Assembly (NCBI RefSeq): GCF_000007705.1
Contig: NC_005085.1
Coordinates: 3,729,752 to 3,793,751 of the forward strand
Source: Chromobacterium violaceum ATCC 12472
GTDB taxonomy: Bacteria > Pseudomonadota > Gammaproteobacteria > Burkholderiales > Chromobacteriaceae
Length of the DNA stretch: 64,000 bases
Direction of reading: 5' to 3'
This document shows positions 31,628 through 40,053 of this stretch, piece after piece. A program made the translations under genes and the position numbers. Below the pieces are notes generated by a model, which worked only from the letters and a program-made list of their open reading frames with translations, searched no databases and was not told the origin of the DNA. Position 1 is the first letter of the stretch. Each line of letters starts with the position of its first letter.

Positions 31628-32932
31628 ATGACTGACTCCCGATCCACCCCGCTCACCCGCTCGGACTACCAGACCCTGGGCCTGGCCGCGCTGGGCGGCG
31701 CGCTGGAAATCTACGATTTCATCATCTTCGCCTTCTTCGCCACCACGCTGAGCAAGCTGTTCTTCCCGCCCGACATGCCGGAGTGGCTGCGCCTGCTGCA
31801 GACCTTCGGCATCTTCGCCACCGGCTACCTGGCGCGGCCGCTGGGCGGCATCCTGATGGCGCACTACGCCGACCGGCTGGGCCGCAAGCGCGTGTTCAGC
31901 CTGACCATCCTGATGATGGCCGGCCCCTGCCTGCTGATCGGCCTGATGCCCACCTACGCCGACATCGGCATCCTGGCGCCGCTGCTGCTGCTGTCGCTGC
32001 GCATTCTGCAGGGCGCGGCCGTGGGCGGCGAAGTGCCCAGCGCCTGGTCCTTCGTCGCCGAGCATGCGCCGCGCGGCCGACGCGGCTACGCGCTGGGCGT
32101 GCTGCAGGCCGGGCTGACCTTCGGCTACCTGCTGGGCGCCCTGACCGCCACGCTGCTGGCGCGCGTGTTCACGCCGCAGGAGATGCTGGACTACGGCTGG
32201 CGCATCCCCTTTCTGCTGGGCGGGCCCTTCGGCCTGATTGGGGTCTGGCTGCGGCGCTGGCTGAGCGAGACGCCGGTGTTCCTGGCGCTGCGCGAGCGCC
32301 GGGACGCGCGCGCCGCCTACCCCTTGCTGGCCGTGCTGCGCCGGCACAAGCACACGCTGCTGCCGGCCGCTGTGCTGACCTGCGTGCTCACCTCCGCGGT
32401 GGTGGTGCTGGTGGTGGTGACCCCCACCCTGCTGCAGCAACGCTTCGGCATGCACGCCGACCGCGCCTTCGCGCTCAGCAGCGTGGGCATCGTGTTTCTG
32501 AACGTCGGCTGCGTAATCGCCGGCCACGTTTGCGATCGCATCGGCCAGCGCCGCAGCCTGGTCCTGTACAGCCTGCTGCTGCCGATCGGCATCGCCGCGC
32601 TGTACGCCGACCTGATCGCCGGCTGGGGCTGGCCCGGCCTGGCCTACGCCTTCGCCGGCCTGTGCTGCGGCATCGTCGGCGTGGTGCCATCCATCATGGT
32701 CGGCATGTTCCCGGCCGAGGTGCGGGTGTCGGGCATTTCCTTCACCTACAACGTTGCTTACTCGGCCTGGGCCAGCGTGACCCCGTTGCTGCTGATCGCC
32801 GCCATGCCATGGAGTCCGTGGATCTGCGTGCTCTATTGCGCAACCATGGCGCTGACCGGCTTGTTCTGCCTGCGTTCGGCCCGAAACACGCAGGAACCTT
32901 CGCTGGACGAAGCGCTCTACCAACACGGGTAA
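31628..32932 (+). CDS. MFS transporter, metabolite:H+ symporter family
   Basis: 434 aa with about 12 transmembrane segments. The cytoplasmic loop 2-3 signature reads HYADRLGRKRVF, and LRILQGAAVGGEVPSAWSF is the MHS (ProP/KgtP/ShiA/CitA) pattern. Substrate is probably an organic acid or osmolyte; the sequence alone does not say. ATG 31628 is used; a TTG two codons earlier is also open. It stands alone between the guaA terminator and the yqjD-like operon. The C-terminal tail (about 15 residues) is short and acidic. Confidence 0.88.
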   Translation: MTDSRSTPLTRSDYQTLGLAALGGALEIYDFIIFAFFATTLSKLFFPPDMPEWLRLLQTFGIFATGYLARPLGGILMAHYADRLGRKRVFSLTILMMAGPCLLIGLMPTYADIGILAPLLLLSLRILQGAAVGGEVPSAWSFVAEHAPRGRRGYALGVLQAGLTFGYLLGALTATLLARVFTPQEMLDYGWRIPFLLGGPFGLIGVWLRRWLSETPVFLALRERRDARAAYPLLAVLRRHKHTLLPAAVLTCVLTSAVVVLVVVTPTLLQQRFGMHADRAFALSSVGIVFLNVGCVIAGHVCDRIGQRRSLVLYSLLLPIGIAALYADLIAGWGWPGLAYAFAGLCCGIVGVVPSIMVGMFPAEVRVSGISFTYNVAYSAWASVTPLLLIAAMPWSPWICVLYCATMALTGLFCLRSARNTQEPSLDEALYQHG

Positions 32933-33048
32933 GCCGTCGGCGCGGCGGTTTGACTCGGCCGCGCCGGCCTGTTAGCTTGGACTGGACGCGGCCGGCATGC
33001 CGCGCTGCGCCCGATCGCTTTCTTTTCAATATTCGCCAGGAGGTTGTC

Positions 33049-33363
33049 ATGTCCACCGCCGCTAGTGCCAAAGAAAAAGAGCAATTGCTGGATGATGTGC
33101 GCCAGGTGCTGAACAGCACCGAGGAGTTGATCAATTCCACCGTCGACGACGGCAGCCAGCACGCCAAGGAGCTGCGCAAGCGTCTTGCCGACAAGCTTGG
33201 CACCGCCAAGGCCAAGCTGCGCGACGCCGAGGTCGCCGTGGTCGGCAAAGCCAAAGAGGCGGCCAAGGCTACCGACCAATACGTGCACGACAATCCTTGG
33301 AAGTCCATCGGCATCGCCGCCGGCGTAGGCTTCCTGCTGGGCATGCTGGTATCCCGCCGCTGA
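33049..33363 (+). CDS. DUF883 / ElaB-YqjD family ribosome-associated membrane protein
   Basis: 104 aa: long charged amphipathic helix, then the family signature YVHDNPWKSIGIAAGVGFLLGMLVSRR as a C-terminal membrane anchor. E. coli YqjD anchors ribosomes to the inner membrane in stationary phase. CAGGAGG lies upstream of the ATG. First gene of a trio matching yqjD-yqjE-yqjK. Confidence 0.92.
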   Translation: MSTAASAKEKEQLLDDVRQVLNSTEELINSTVDDGSQHAKELRKRLADKLGTAKAKLRDAEVAVVGKAKEAAKATDQYVHDNPWKSIGIAAGVGFLLGMLVSRR

Positions 33364-33368
33364 GCGCC

Positions 33369-33761
33369 ATGTCCGATTCCAGCCAAGCCCCCCGCCCCGG
33401 CACCTTGCGTTCGTTCGCGGGCGGCTTGGCGTCGCTGTTTCTGACCCGGGCCGAACTGCTGGCGCTGGAAATCCAGGAACTGAAGGACGAAATCGTCGGT
33501 AATCTGCTGCAAGGCATGCTGGGCCTGGTCCTGCTGGGCTGCGGCCTGATAGCCGCCGTGCTCGCGCTGTGGGCGCTGACGCCGGCCGAATGGCGGCTGG
33601 CCATCATGGCCGGCCTCGCCCTGCTGCTTTGCGGCGGCGGCCTCGCGCTGCTGCTGGGACTGCGGCGGCGGCTGCGGCAACAGCCGGCACCGTTCTCCAC
33701 CACGCTGGAAGAAATCCGCAAGGACTGGGCGGCCCTCGGCCCAGATGGAGAGCGCAGGTGA
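33369..33761 (+). CDS. YqjE-like membrane protein (holin-superfamily fold, not phage)
   Basis: 130 aa with an N-terminal amphipathic helix (LASLFLTRAELLALEIQELKDE) and two hydrophobic segments (about 42-65 and 72-95). It fits the YqjE/Phage_holin_3_6 family; the name reflects the fold only, and no phage genes are near. ATG 33369 is 5 bp after the DUF883 stop; its stop overlaps the next GTG (GTGA). Confidence 0.85.
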   Translation: MSDSSQAPRPGTLRSFAGGLASLFLTRAELLALEIQELKDEIVGNLLQGMLGLVLLGCGLIAAVLALWALTPAEWRLAIMAGLALLLCGGGLALLLGLRRRLRQQPAPFSTTLEEIRKDWAALGPDGERR

Positions 33762-34030
33762 CGCCGCAGGACCGGGATCTGAAAAAACAGCTGCTGGTGA
33801 TGAAGGGGGAGGCCCTGCGGATCAAGCTGCGGCTGGAAAAGGAAAGATTGCTGCAACCGATGCGGCTGGCCGGCTCCGGCTTCGCGCTATGGAAGGAGCA
33901 GGGCTGGCTCGGCGCGGCGATGGATGCGCTGGGCAAGCTGCTGCCCAACGAGCGCCTGCGCCGCTGGCTGCAGGGCGGCGCCCGCCTATGGGTGGTCTGG
34001 CGCCTGCTGCGGCGCGCCTGGCCGCGCTGA
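33758..34030 (+). CDS. YqjK-like small basic protein
   Basis: 90 aa starting at GTG 33758, inside the stop of the previous gene. Arg/Lys-rich with a central helix (LLVMKGEALRIKLRLEKERL) and a C-terminal hydrophobic/Trp-rich stretch (WVVWRLLRRAW). Position and character match YqjK of the yqjDEK operon; function unknown. It ends 12 bp before the convergent gene's stop. Confidence 0.75.
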   Translation: MTPQDRDLKKQLLVMKGEALRIKLRLEKERLLQPMRLAGSGFALWKEQGWLGAAMDALGKLLPNERLRRWLQGGARLWVVWRLLRRAWPR

Positions 34031-34041
34031 CGCCATCGGCC

Positions 34042-35106
34042 TCACGCGGAGACGTTGACGCCGCTGGCGGCGTCGCTGATGTTGACGCTGATCTGGCCGC
34101 CCATCGCCTCCTCCGCCTCCGGGCCGCCCTTGAGTATCTTGTCGACATCCTCCAGCGCTTTCTCGGCGCCCTTGATTTCGTCCTGCGTTTGAAGCTTGTC
34201 TTGCGTTTCGCGCTTGTCCTTCAGTTGCTGCGCCTGCTGCTTGATGAATTCCTTGACCATCTTCAGCGTCAGCAGCATTTCCTGGATGTCCTGGTCTTTG
34301 GAGACCGGATTGCCCTTGCCGCTGGACAACATGCTGTGCAGCGCGGCGCCGGCATCGACGGACTGGCTGCCGCCGGCCGGCTGACCGTTGCCGCCCTGCT
34401 CCTTCGCCGCCGCATCGGCGGACTGGCCAGCCGCATTCGCCGCATCTTGCCCGCCGGCTGCTTGCTGTTGCGCGGCGCTTTCTCCGCCCGCCGCAGGCGC
34501 GGCTGCCGCTGCCGCGGCATCGGCCCCGGACGGCATTCCTCCCGCCGCGTCGGCCACCGCCCCTCCGCTGTCCGTCGAAGCGGCGGCGCTCGCCGCATTG
34601 TCCGCGCCTTCCGCCCCGCCTCCCGGCGTCGCCGCGTCCGATGATGCCTGCGCGCCGCCTTCGCCCACGCTGACCGCCATCTGGCTATCGGCTGCATTCT
34701 GGGTCATGCTCGACACCAGCTCTTTCAACGCCCTGGCCAGGCGGCCGAGCTCGGCCGCCAGCGCGCGCAGGCTGGCCTTGTCGTGCGCCATCATCATCAT
34801 CCGGCGCAGCCCTTCCACCCGCTGCTTGAGAATCGCCTTCTGCATGGCGTCGGCCTCGCCGCTCTGGCGCGGCGCCGGGCGGTTCAAATCGACCCGCAGC
34901 TTCTGCATATACTCCTGCAGTCCTTGATTCAGCGACTTCTGAAGCGCGCTGCGCGGATCGGGCAGCTTGGGCTGCAGCGGATTCTGAGCGTCGGAGCCGC
35001 CATCCGCCTCGGCGGGGCTGGCCTGCCCCGTCCCCGCGGATGAGGCTGACGGAAAAAGGCTCTGCCGCCAGATGCTGGCGCCAGAGGTAGCGGAGATCAC
35101 GGACAT
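34042..35106 (-). CDS. Ala/Gly-rich protein of unknown function
   Basis: 354 aa, unrecognised. It starts MSVISATSGASIWRQSLF with no signal peptide or membrane segment. Two helical blocks (about 50-135: LQKSLNQGLQEYMQKLRVDL and a Met-run AMQKAILKQRVEGLRRMMMMAH; about 265-335: QDIQEMLLTLKMVKEFIKQQ) flank a low-complexity Ala/Gly/Ser/Asp region (about 145-265). It ends with short beta-like ISVNISDAASGVNVSA. Codon use is normal for this genome, so it is probably expressed. The layout suggests a secreted or surface-assembly protein or a flexible scaffold, but nothing here proves that. Confidence 0.7.
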   Translation of the reverse strand: MSVISATSGASIWRQSLFPSASSAGTGQASPAEADGGSDAQNPLQPKLPDPRSALQKSLNQGLQEYMQKLRVDLNRPAPRQSGEADAMQKAILKQRVEGLRRMMMMAHDKASLRALAAELGRLARALKELVSSMTQNAADSQMAVSVGEGGAQASSDAATPGGGAEGADNAASAAASTDSGGAVADAAGGMPSGADAAAAAAAPAAGGESAAQQQAAGGQDAANAAGQSADAAAKEQGGNGQPAGGSQSVDAGAALHSMLSSGKGNPVSKDQDIQEMLLTLKMVKEFIKQQAQQLKDKRETQDKLQTQDEIKGAEKALEDVDKILKGGPEAEEAMGGQISVNISDAASGVNVSA

Positions 35107-35134
35107 GGGCGGACTTTCTGGTATTTTCCAATGA

Positions 35135-36043
<909 letters not shown>

Positions 36044-36044
36044 G

Positions 36045-36671
36045 ATGCGCGCGAAATTCGCCGTCCTGCTGGCCTGCCTGGTCCAACCCTGCCTGGCTGC
36101 GGTCGACGACGCGGCGTTGGTCCTGCAAGCGCAGACCGACGGCCCGCTGCAAGCCACCCATCCCAACGCCCGCCATTACGGCGCGCCGTGGGTCTGGGTG
36201 GGCGTCAAGTCGCAGACGCTGCGCCTGCTGGACGACTGGGGCCGGATCCAGAAGGAGTTCACGGTATCCACCGCGAAAAACGGCGTCGGAGAAACCAGCG
36301 GCAGCTATCAGACGCCGCGCGGCTGGCATGCCGTATGCGAAAAGCTGGGCGCCGGCGCGGAGGCAAACACCATCATCTTCCGCCGTCAGGTGACGCCGTG
36401 GAAATACACGCCGGAATTGCACGTCCAATACCCGAACAAGGACTGGATCCTCACCCGCATCCTGTGGCTGTGCGGGCAGGAGCCCGGCCTCAACCAGGGC
36501 GGCAATGTGGACAGCTACGATCGCGCGATCTACATCCACGGCGCCGGCGATCATGTACCATGGGGCCGGCCCAGCTCGCTGGGCTGCGTCCGCATGAAAA
36601 ACCGCGATGTGATTGAACTGTTCGATGCCGTGCCCAACGGCACCGACGTATGGATAGACGAGAACTCCTGA
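36045..36671 (+). CDS. L,D-transpeptidase (YkuD family), secreted
   Basis: 208 aa. Signal peptide (about 1-18: KFAVLLACLVQPCLA), then a YkuD domain ending in the catalytic motif: His in YIHGAGDHVPWG and Cys in SSLGCVRMKN. Such enzymes cross-link meso-DAP residues of peptidoglycan or attach proteins to it. GGGGGAGGAC precedes ATG 36045, one base after the tadA stop. Its stop overlaps the next gene (TGATG). Confidence 0.9.
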   Translation: MRAKFAVLLACLVQPCLAAVDDAALVLQAQTDGPLQATHPNARHYGAPWVWVGVKSQTLRLLDDWGRIQKEFTVSTAKNGVGETSGSYQTPRGWHAVCEKLGAGAEANTIIFRRQVTPWKYTPELHVQYPNKDWILTRILWLCGQEPGLNQGGNVDSYDRAIYIHGAGDHVPWGRPSSLGCVRMKNRDVIELFDAVPNGTDVWIDENS

Positions 36672-37084
36672 TGCACTCCGCACTGAACCTGGCCACCCCG
36701 GCCCTGCTGTTTCCCGCCGTTTCGCTGCTGCTGCTGGCCTACACCAACCGCTTTCTCGGCCTGGCGAGCATCATCCGCAATCTGTACGAGGAATACCGCG
36801 ACAGCCAGGACCCGAAAATCCTGCGCCAGATCGGCAACCTGCGCGCTCGGATTTCCCTGATCAAGTGGATGCAGTTCATGGGCATCGCCAGCCTGTTCCT
36901 GTGCACGGTGGCGATGTTCCAGATCTATACCGGCTGGCAAGCCACCGGGGAGGTGACCTTCGGCGCCAGCCTGCTGTGCATGATCGCCTCGCTGGCCGTG
37001 TCGCTGCTGGAACTGGTGCGTTCGTCCGACGCGCTCAACATCCTGCTGTCCGATCTGCAGGCGGAATACGACCGCCGCCGCTGA
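36671..37084 (+). CDS. DUF2721 membrane protein
   Basis: 137 aa. Three transmembrane segments (about 7-27, 70-90, 97-115). LLLLAYTNRFLGLASIIRNL is the DUF2721 opening. Function unknown. ATG 36671 shares bases with the previous stop, so it is coupled to the L,D-transpeptidase. A strong terminator follows. Confidence 0.85.
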   Translation: MHSALNLATPALLFPAVSLLLLAYTNRFLGLASIIRNLYEEYRDSQDPKILRQIGNLRARISLIKWMQFMGIASLFLCTVAMFQIYTGWQATGEVTFGASLLCMIASLAVSLLELVRSSDALNILLSDLQAEYDRRR

Positions 37085-37102
37085 ACCCCGCCTCCTGAAG
37101 CC

Positions 37103-37128
37103 AAAAGCGCCCGCAAGCGGGCGCTTTT
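37103..37128. terminator. Intrinsic terminator, bidirectional
   Basis: AAAAGCGCCCGC/GCGGGCGCTTTTT with an AA loop, between convergent genes. Confidence 0.9.
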
Positions 37129-37147
37129 TCTCTGCCCACCGCGGCGC

Positions 37148-37924
37148 TCAGCCGGCGTATCCTCCCGCATCGTCCTTGCGCGCCACCATCAGGTGCAGCG
37201 GCAGATCCACGCGCCGCACCTGGTTTCTCGGCCCCCATGCCCGGGTGATGCGCTGACAGGCATCGTCCAGGATGCTCTCGCCCAGCGCCTGCTTGCACAG
37301 CTTGCTGGCCGAGGTGGTGTTCAAAAAGCCCAGGAAGTGATCCAGCGCCCAGTCGCTGCTGATGGTGAAGCTGGGCGCCTTCAACAGGGGCAGCGGACAG
37401 CCGCTGCCGCGGAAATCGTCCCACAGCAGTTGGCAACGGCTGGACCAGAACGGCTCGATGATGGACCACAGCACGCTGCAGGCGCGGTCCACTTCCGGCG
37501 ATACCACGCAATGGTGATACCCCCAGGCGGCGAAGATGCCGCCCGGCTTCAGCACCCTTTGCATCTCCGGCCAGAACGACGGCAGATGGAACCAGTGCAG
37601 CGCCTGCGACACGCAGATCAGGTCGAAGCAGTCGTCGTCGAACGGCGTCACCTCGGCCGGACACTCGCGGTAATACACCTGGGTGTGCGGCTCGGCCGCC
37701 GACAATTGCGACGAGCTGATGTCGGTGGCGTCGACGCGGGAAAAACTCTCCCCCAGCCTCACCGCGGTCTGGCCGCTGCCGGTGGCGCAGTCCCAGGCGC
37801 GCTGCCGCCCCGGGCACAGCGGCAGCAGCCAATCGTACAGCTCCTCCGGATACGACGGGCGGAAGCGGGCGTACAAGTCCGGATACAAACTGAAGGTAGC
37901 GACGGAACCGAGTTCCATATTCAT
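37148..37924 (-). CDS. Class I SAM-dependent methyltransferase
   Basis: 258 aa of the TMT1A/Methyltransf_11 type: AWDCATGSGQTAVRLG (SAM loop, motif I), VDATDISSSQL (acidic motif II), FDLICVSQALHWF (motif IV) and VLKPGGIFAAWG. Similar proteins include yeast Tmt1 and UbiE-like enzymes; substrate unknown. Two ATGs (37924 and 37918) are two codons apart; the first is used. Divergent from the lipoprotein gene across an AT-rich gap. Confidence 0.85.
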   Translation of the reverse strand: MNMELGSVATFSLYPDLYARFRPSYPEELYDWLLPLCPGRQRAWDCATGSGQTAVRLGESFSRVDATDISSSQLSAAEPHTQVYYRECPAEVTPFDDDCFDLICVSQALHWFHLPSFWPEMQRVLKPGGIFAAWGYHHCVVSPEVDRACSVLWSIIEPFWSSRCQLLWDDFRGSGCPLPLLKAPSFTISSDWALDHFLGFLNTTSASKLCKQALGESILDDACQRITRAWGPRNQVRRVDLPLHLMVARKDDAGGYAG

Positions 37925-38149
37925 TACTCGCTAAGTAGAAACACTAGAACCATGCCGTGAACATTTTCAGTATTTATGCCGTAAGTAAAAGATTTGCAAG
38001 ATAAAAAATGAAAATATGCTGCAGACGATCTATCTGTGCCGCTTGTATGCAACACCCTACCCCAAGCCTCTCAGCCTGATTCCCCTCCTTTAACAACTGT
38101 CTACGCGCAAAATCCGCCACCGCCCCATGAAGTCAAAATAAATAAAAAC

Positions 38150-38168
38150 ATGGCATAATAAATGCCAT
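38150..38168 (+). terminator. Leader hairpin 1 upstream of lipoprotein gene
   Basis: ATGGCAT, AATAA loop, ATGCCAT, then TTT. A weak terminator-like structure. Confidence 0.45.
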
Positions 38169-38189
38169 TTTAATTACAAAATAGCTTCT

Positions 38190-38215
38190 CCATCAGTATG
38201 CTACTGATGGTTTTT
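38190..38215 (+). terminator. Leader hairpin 2 (strong intrinsic-terminator form)
   Basis: CCATCAGTA, TGC loop, TACTGATGG, then TTTTT, ending 27 bp before the lipoprotein ATG. The form is that of a classic terminator or attenuator. Confidence 0.7.
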
Positions 38216-38242
38216 CCGTGAAACACAAGAAGAAAGTGCGCA

Positions 38243-40012
38243 ATGACAAAATTTACACGCAGAATGCTCTCCATCATGATTGCCAGCAGCCTGGCTGCCT
38301 GCGGCGGAGGCGGCTCCGGCGGCGCCTCGACTTCATCGCAAGGCGGCGGCGCAGCCAGTCAATACCGCGTCGCCGGCCAGGTTCAGAAAGGCCCGTTCAT
38401 CTTCGGCTCCCAGATCTGGATTTCCGAGCTGAACGACAAGCTATCACCCACTGGCAAGGTATACATGACACAAACCAAGGATGACCTGGGCAACTTCGGC
38501 ATACCTGGAGCCATCGACGCCAAGCTGGTGGAATTGACTGGCAGCGGCTACTACATGAACGAGTTGACCGGCACGCTGTCTACCGCGCCGGTCACCTTGA
38601 ATGCAGTTGCCGACTTGAGCACTTCCAAGTCACTGACTATCAACTTGTTGACCACACTGCAGGCCCCCCGCCTAAAAGCCTTGATGACTAGCGGTAGTGA
38701 CTACCAAGCCGCCTACACTCAATCACGCAATGAAGTGCTGGCCGTGTTCGGCATTGATGCGGGCAAGGTGGACAATCTGGGCTCGCTGTTCGATATGCGT
38801 ATCAACGGCACAGCCGACCAAGACTCGATCTTACTGGCAACGTCTTCCATCTTGTCACAAGCTGCGAAAAATCAGATATCGCTCCCCGATACTGAAACAG
38901 CGGAGTTATCTCATTTAATCAGCACAATTGCCAGCGATCTGACCAATAATGGCAAACTATCCTCACAATCTCTGCAAGATCAAATCAAGCTAGCTGCAAC
39001 ACAAATAGACCTAGATGCTGTTCGTCGAAATGTAGAAACTTACTACACTGGCAGAGGTATCAAGATAGTTGCGCCTAAATTCGAAGAATGGGTAGATAAA
39101 GATAATTCAGGAATTATTCCTCGACGAATGATAGAGCCCAGCGCGCAAAATTTCATCCCTACCGAAAACGCAGCCCCAGACAATCTTTACACTAGCAATT
39201 CGATAAAAATAGATGGCCTCAAACAAGACGAATCAATATTCGTACAATTAATCGACAATGCAACCCTTATTAAAAACAATCAAATAGCAAGCAGCGCCAC
39301 CTCCGCAAAAAATGGTGACACTCTACAAGTAAAAGCAAGCGCCCCATCGTTTGGAGAATCAAAAGAAACTAGAGTAAAATTAGGCAATAAAAACATCAGC
39401 TGGCTTTTAAAAAGTAAAAATACTGAGTTAAAATTTGACAACACATACTATGACCAATCAACCCCGACACCCATAATTAGTACAAAGAATGATGTAAGTT
39501 ATATCGCTTTCTCCTTCACTCCCGATGTTGACTTCGTCGCAAGATATGCAGGCATAGACGGATCAAGCAAGTCAAGCCTTAATATGTCAATCTATGACGA
39601 AACGACTGCCAACCCCAATAATAGCTACGCGATTCCTGGAAATTCACTAATCACAAGCAACTTAAAGACTAGTTCCTTTGGTCAAAAACCTATTCCATCT
39701 GTGAACGGTAAATTAAAATCAAACTTTTACCCAAATGGAATTCAATTTTCACTAGGCTCGGATGGAATAAGTCTTAAGAAGGGGAATAGATACTGGCTTG
39801 TCGTAAGCTCCATTGACAAATCAGCAATAGAAATAAAAGGAAATCCAGGGAATTACGACAGACAAATAACCTCTATCACCTACAGTAAAAATGGGAAATA
39901 TTGGGTAGGCTGCCAGGATGGGACAGACTGGAACCCCAATTACTCACCATACTGCGCAGGAGGTGGTCTATTCTTATTTAACAAGCCGCCAGCCATCTGG
40001 ATTGCCAACTAA
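38243..40012 (+). CDS. Predicted lipoprotein of unknown function, AT-rich, probably acquired
   Basis: 589 aa. Lipoprotein signal with lipobox LAAC, Cys20, followed by a Gly/Ser linker (GGGGSGGAS). No known domain recognised. The first 200 residues (YRVAGQVQKGPFIFGSQIWI, repeated NELTGTLS) resemble N-terminal stretches of large bacterial surface lipoproteins. The rest (about 200-589) is Asn/Lys/Ser-rich with a beta-sandwich feel (FDFVARYAGI-like strands; here DVDFVARYAGIDGSS) and ends with two cysteines in GCQDGTDWNPNYSPYC. Base composition falls sharply after about 38860, with A-ending codons unlike the rest of the window, which suggests horizontal transfer or a chimera. Likely outer-membrane or surface exposed. 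Confidence 0.8.
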   Translation: MTKFTRRMLSIMIASSLAACGGGGSGGASTSSQGGGAASQYRVAGQVQKGPFIFGSQIWISELNDKLSPTGKVYMTQTKDDLGNFGIPGAIDAKLVELTGSGYYMNELTGTLSTAPVTLNAVADLSTSKSLTINLLTTLQAPRLKALMTSGSDYQAAYTQSRNEVLAVFGIDAGKVDNLGSLFDMRINGTADQDSILLATSSILSQAAKNQISLPDTETAELSHLISTIASDLTNNGKLSSQSLQDQIKLAATQIDLDAVRRNVETYYTGRGIKIVAPKFEEWVDKDNSGIIPRRMIEPSAQNFIPTENAAPDNLYTSNSIKIDGLKQDESIFVQLIDNATLIKNNQIASSATSAKNGDTLQVKASAPSFGESKETRVKLGNKNISWLLKSKNTELKFDNTYYDQSTPTPIISTKNDVSYIAFSFTPDVDFVARYAGIDGSSKSSLNMSIYDETTANPNNSYAIPGNSLITSNLKTSSFGQKPIPSVNGKLKSNFYPNGIQFSLGSDGISLKKGNRYWLVVSSIDKSAIEIKGNPGNYDRQITSITYSKNGKYWVGCQDGTDWNPNYSPYCAGGGLFLFNKPPAIWIAN

Positions 40013-40047
40013 AATAAAAGCGCCACCAAATGGTGGCGCTTTTATTT
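40012..40047. terminator. Bidirectional intrinsic terminator
   Basis: AAATAAAAGCGCCACC paired with GGTGGCGCTTTTATTT; it serves the lipoprotein gene and convergent fumarase. Confidence 0.9.
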
Positions 40048-40053
40048 GATAGA

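Larger units (their letters stand above)
37925..38242. other. AT-rich intergenic region with two terminator-like hairpins
   Basis: 318 bases, far more AT-rich than the neighbours from about 37950 on. No open frame of note. It contains hairpins at 38150-38168 and 38190-38215 although no gene ends here (both flanking genes start and point away). A short terminated RNA or a leader controlling the lipoprotein gene is possible. Confidence 0.6.

Noticed and set aside
33369-33761. Prophage holin
   Set aside because: The holin-like label comes from the YqjE fold; neighbours are yqjD/yqjK-like and no lysis or phage gene is near.
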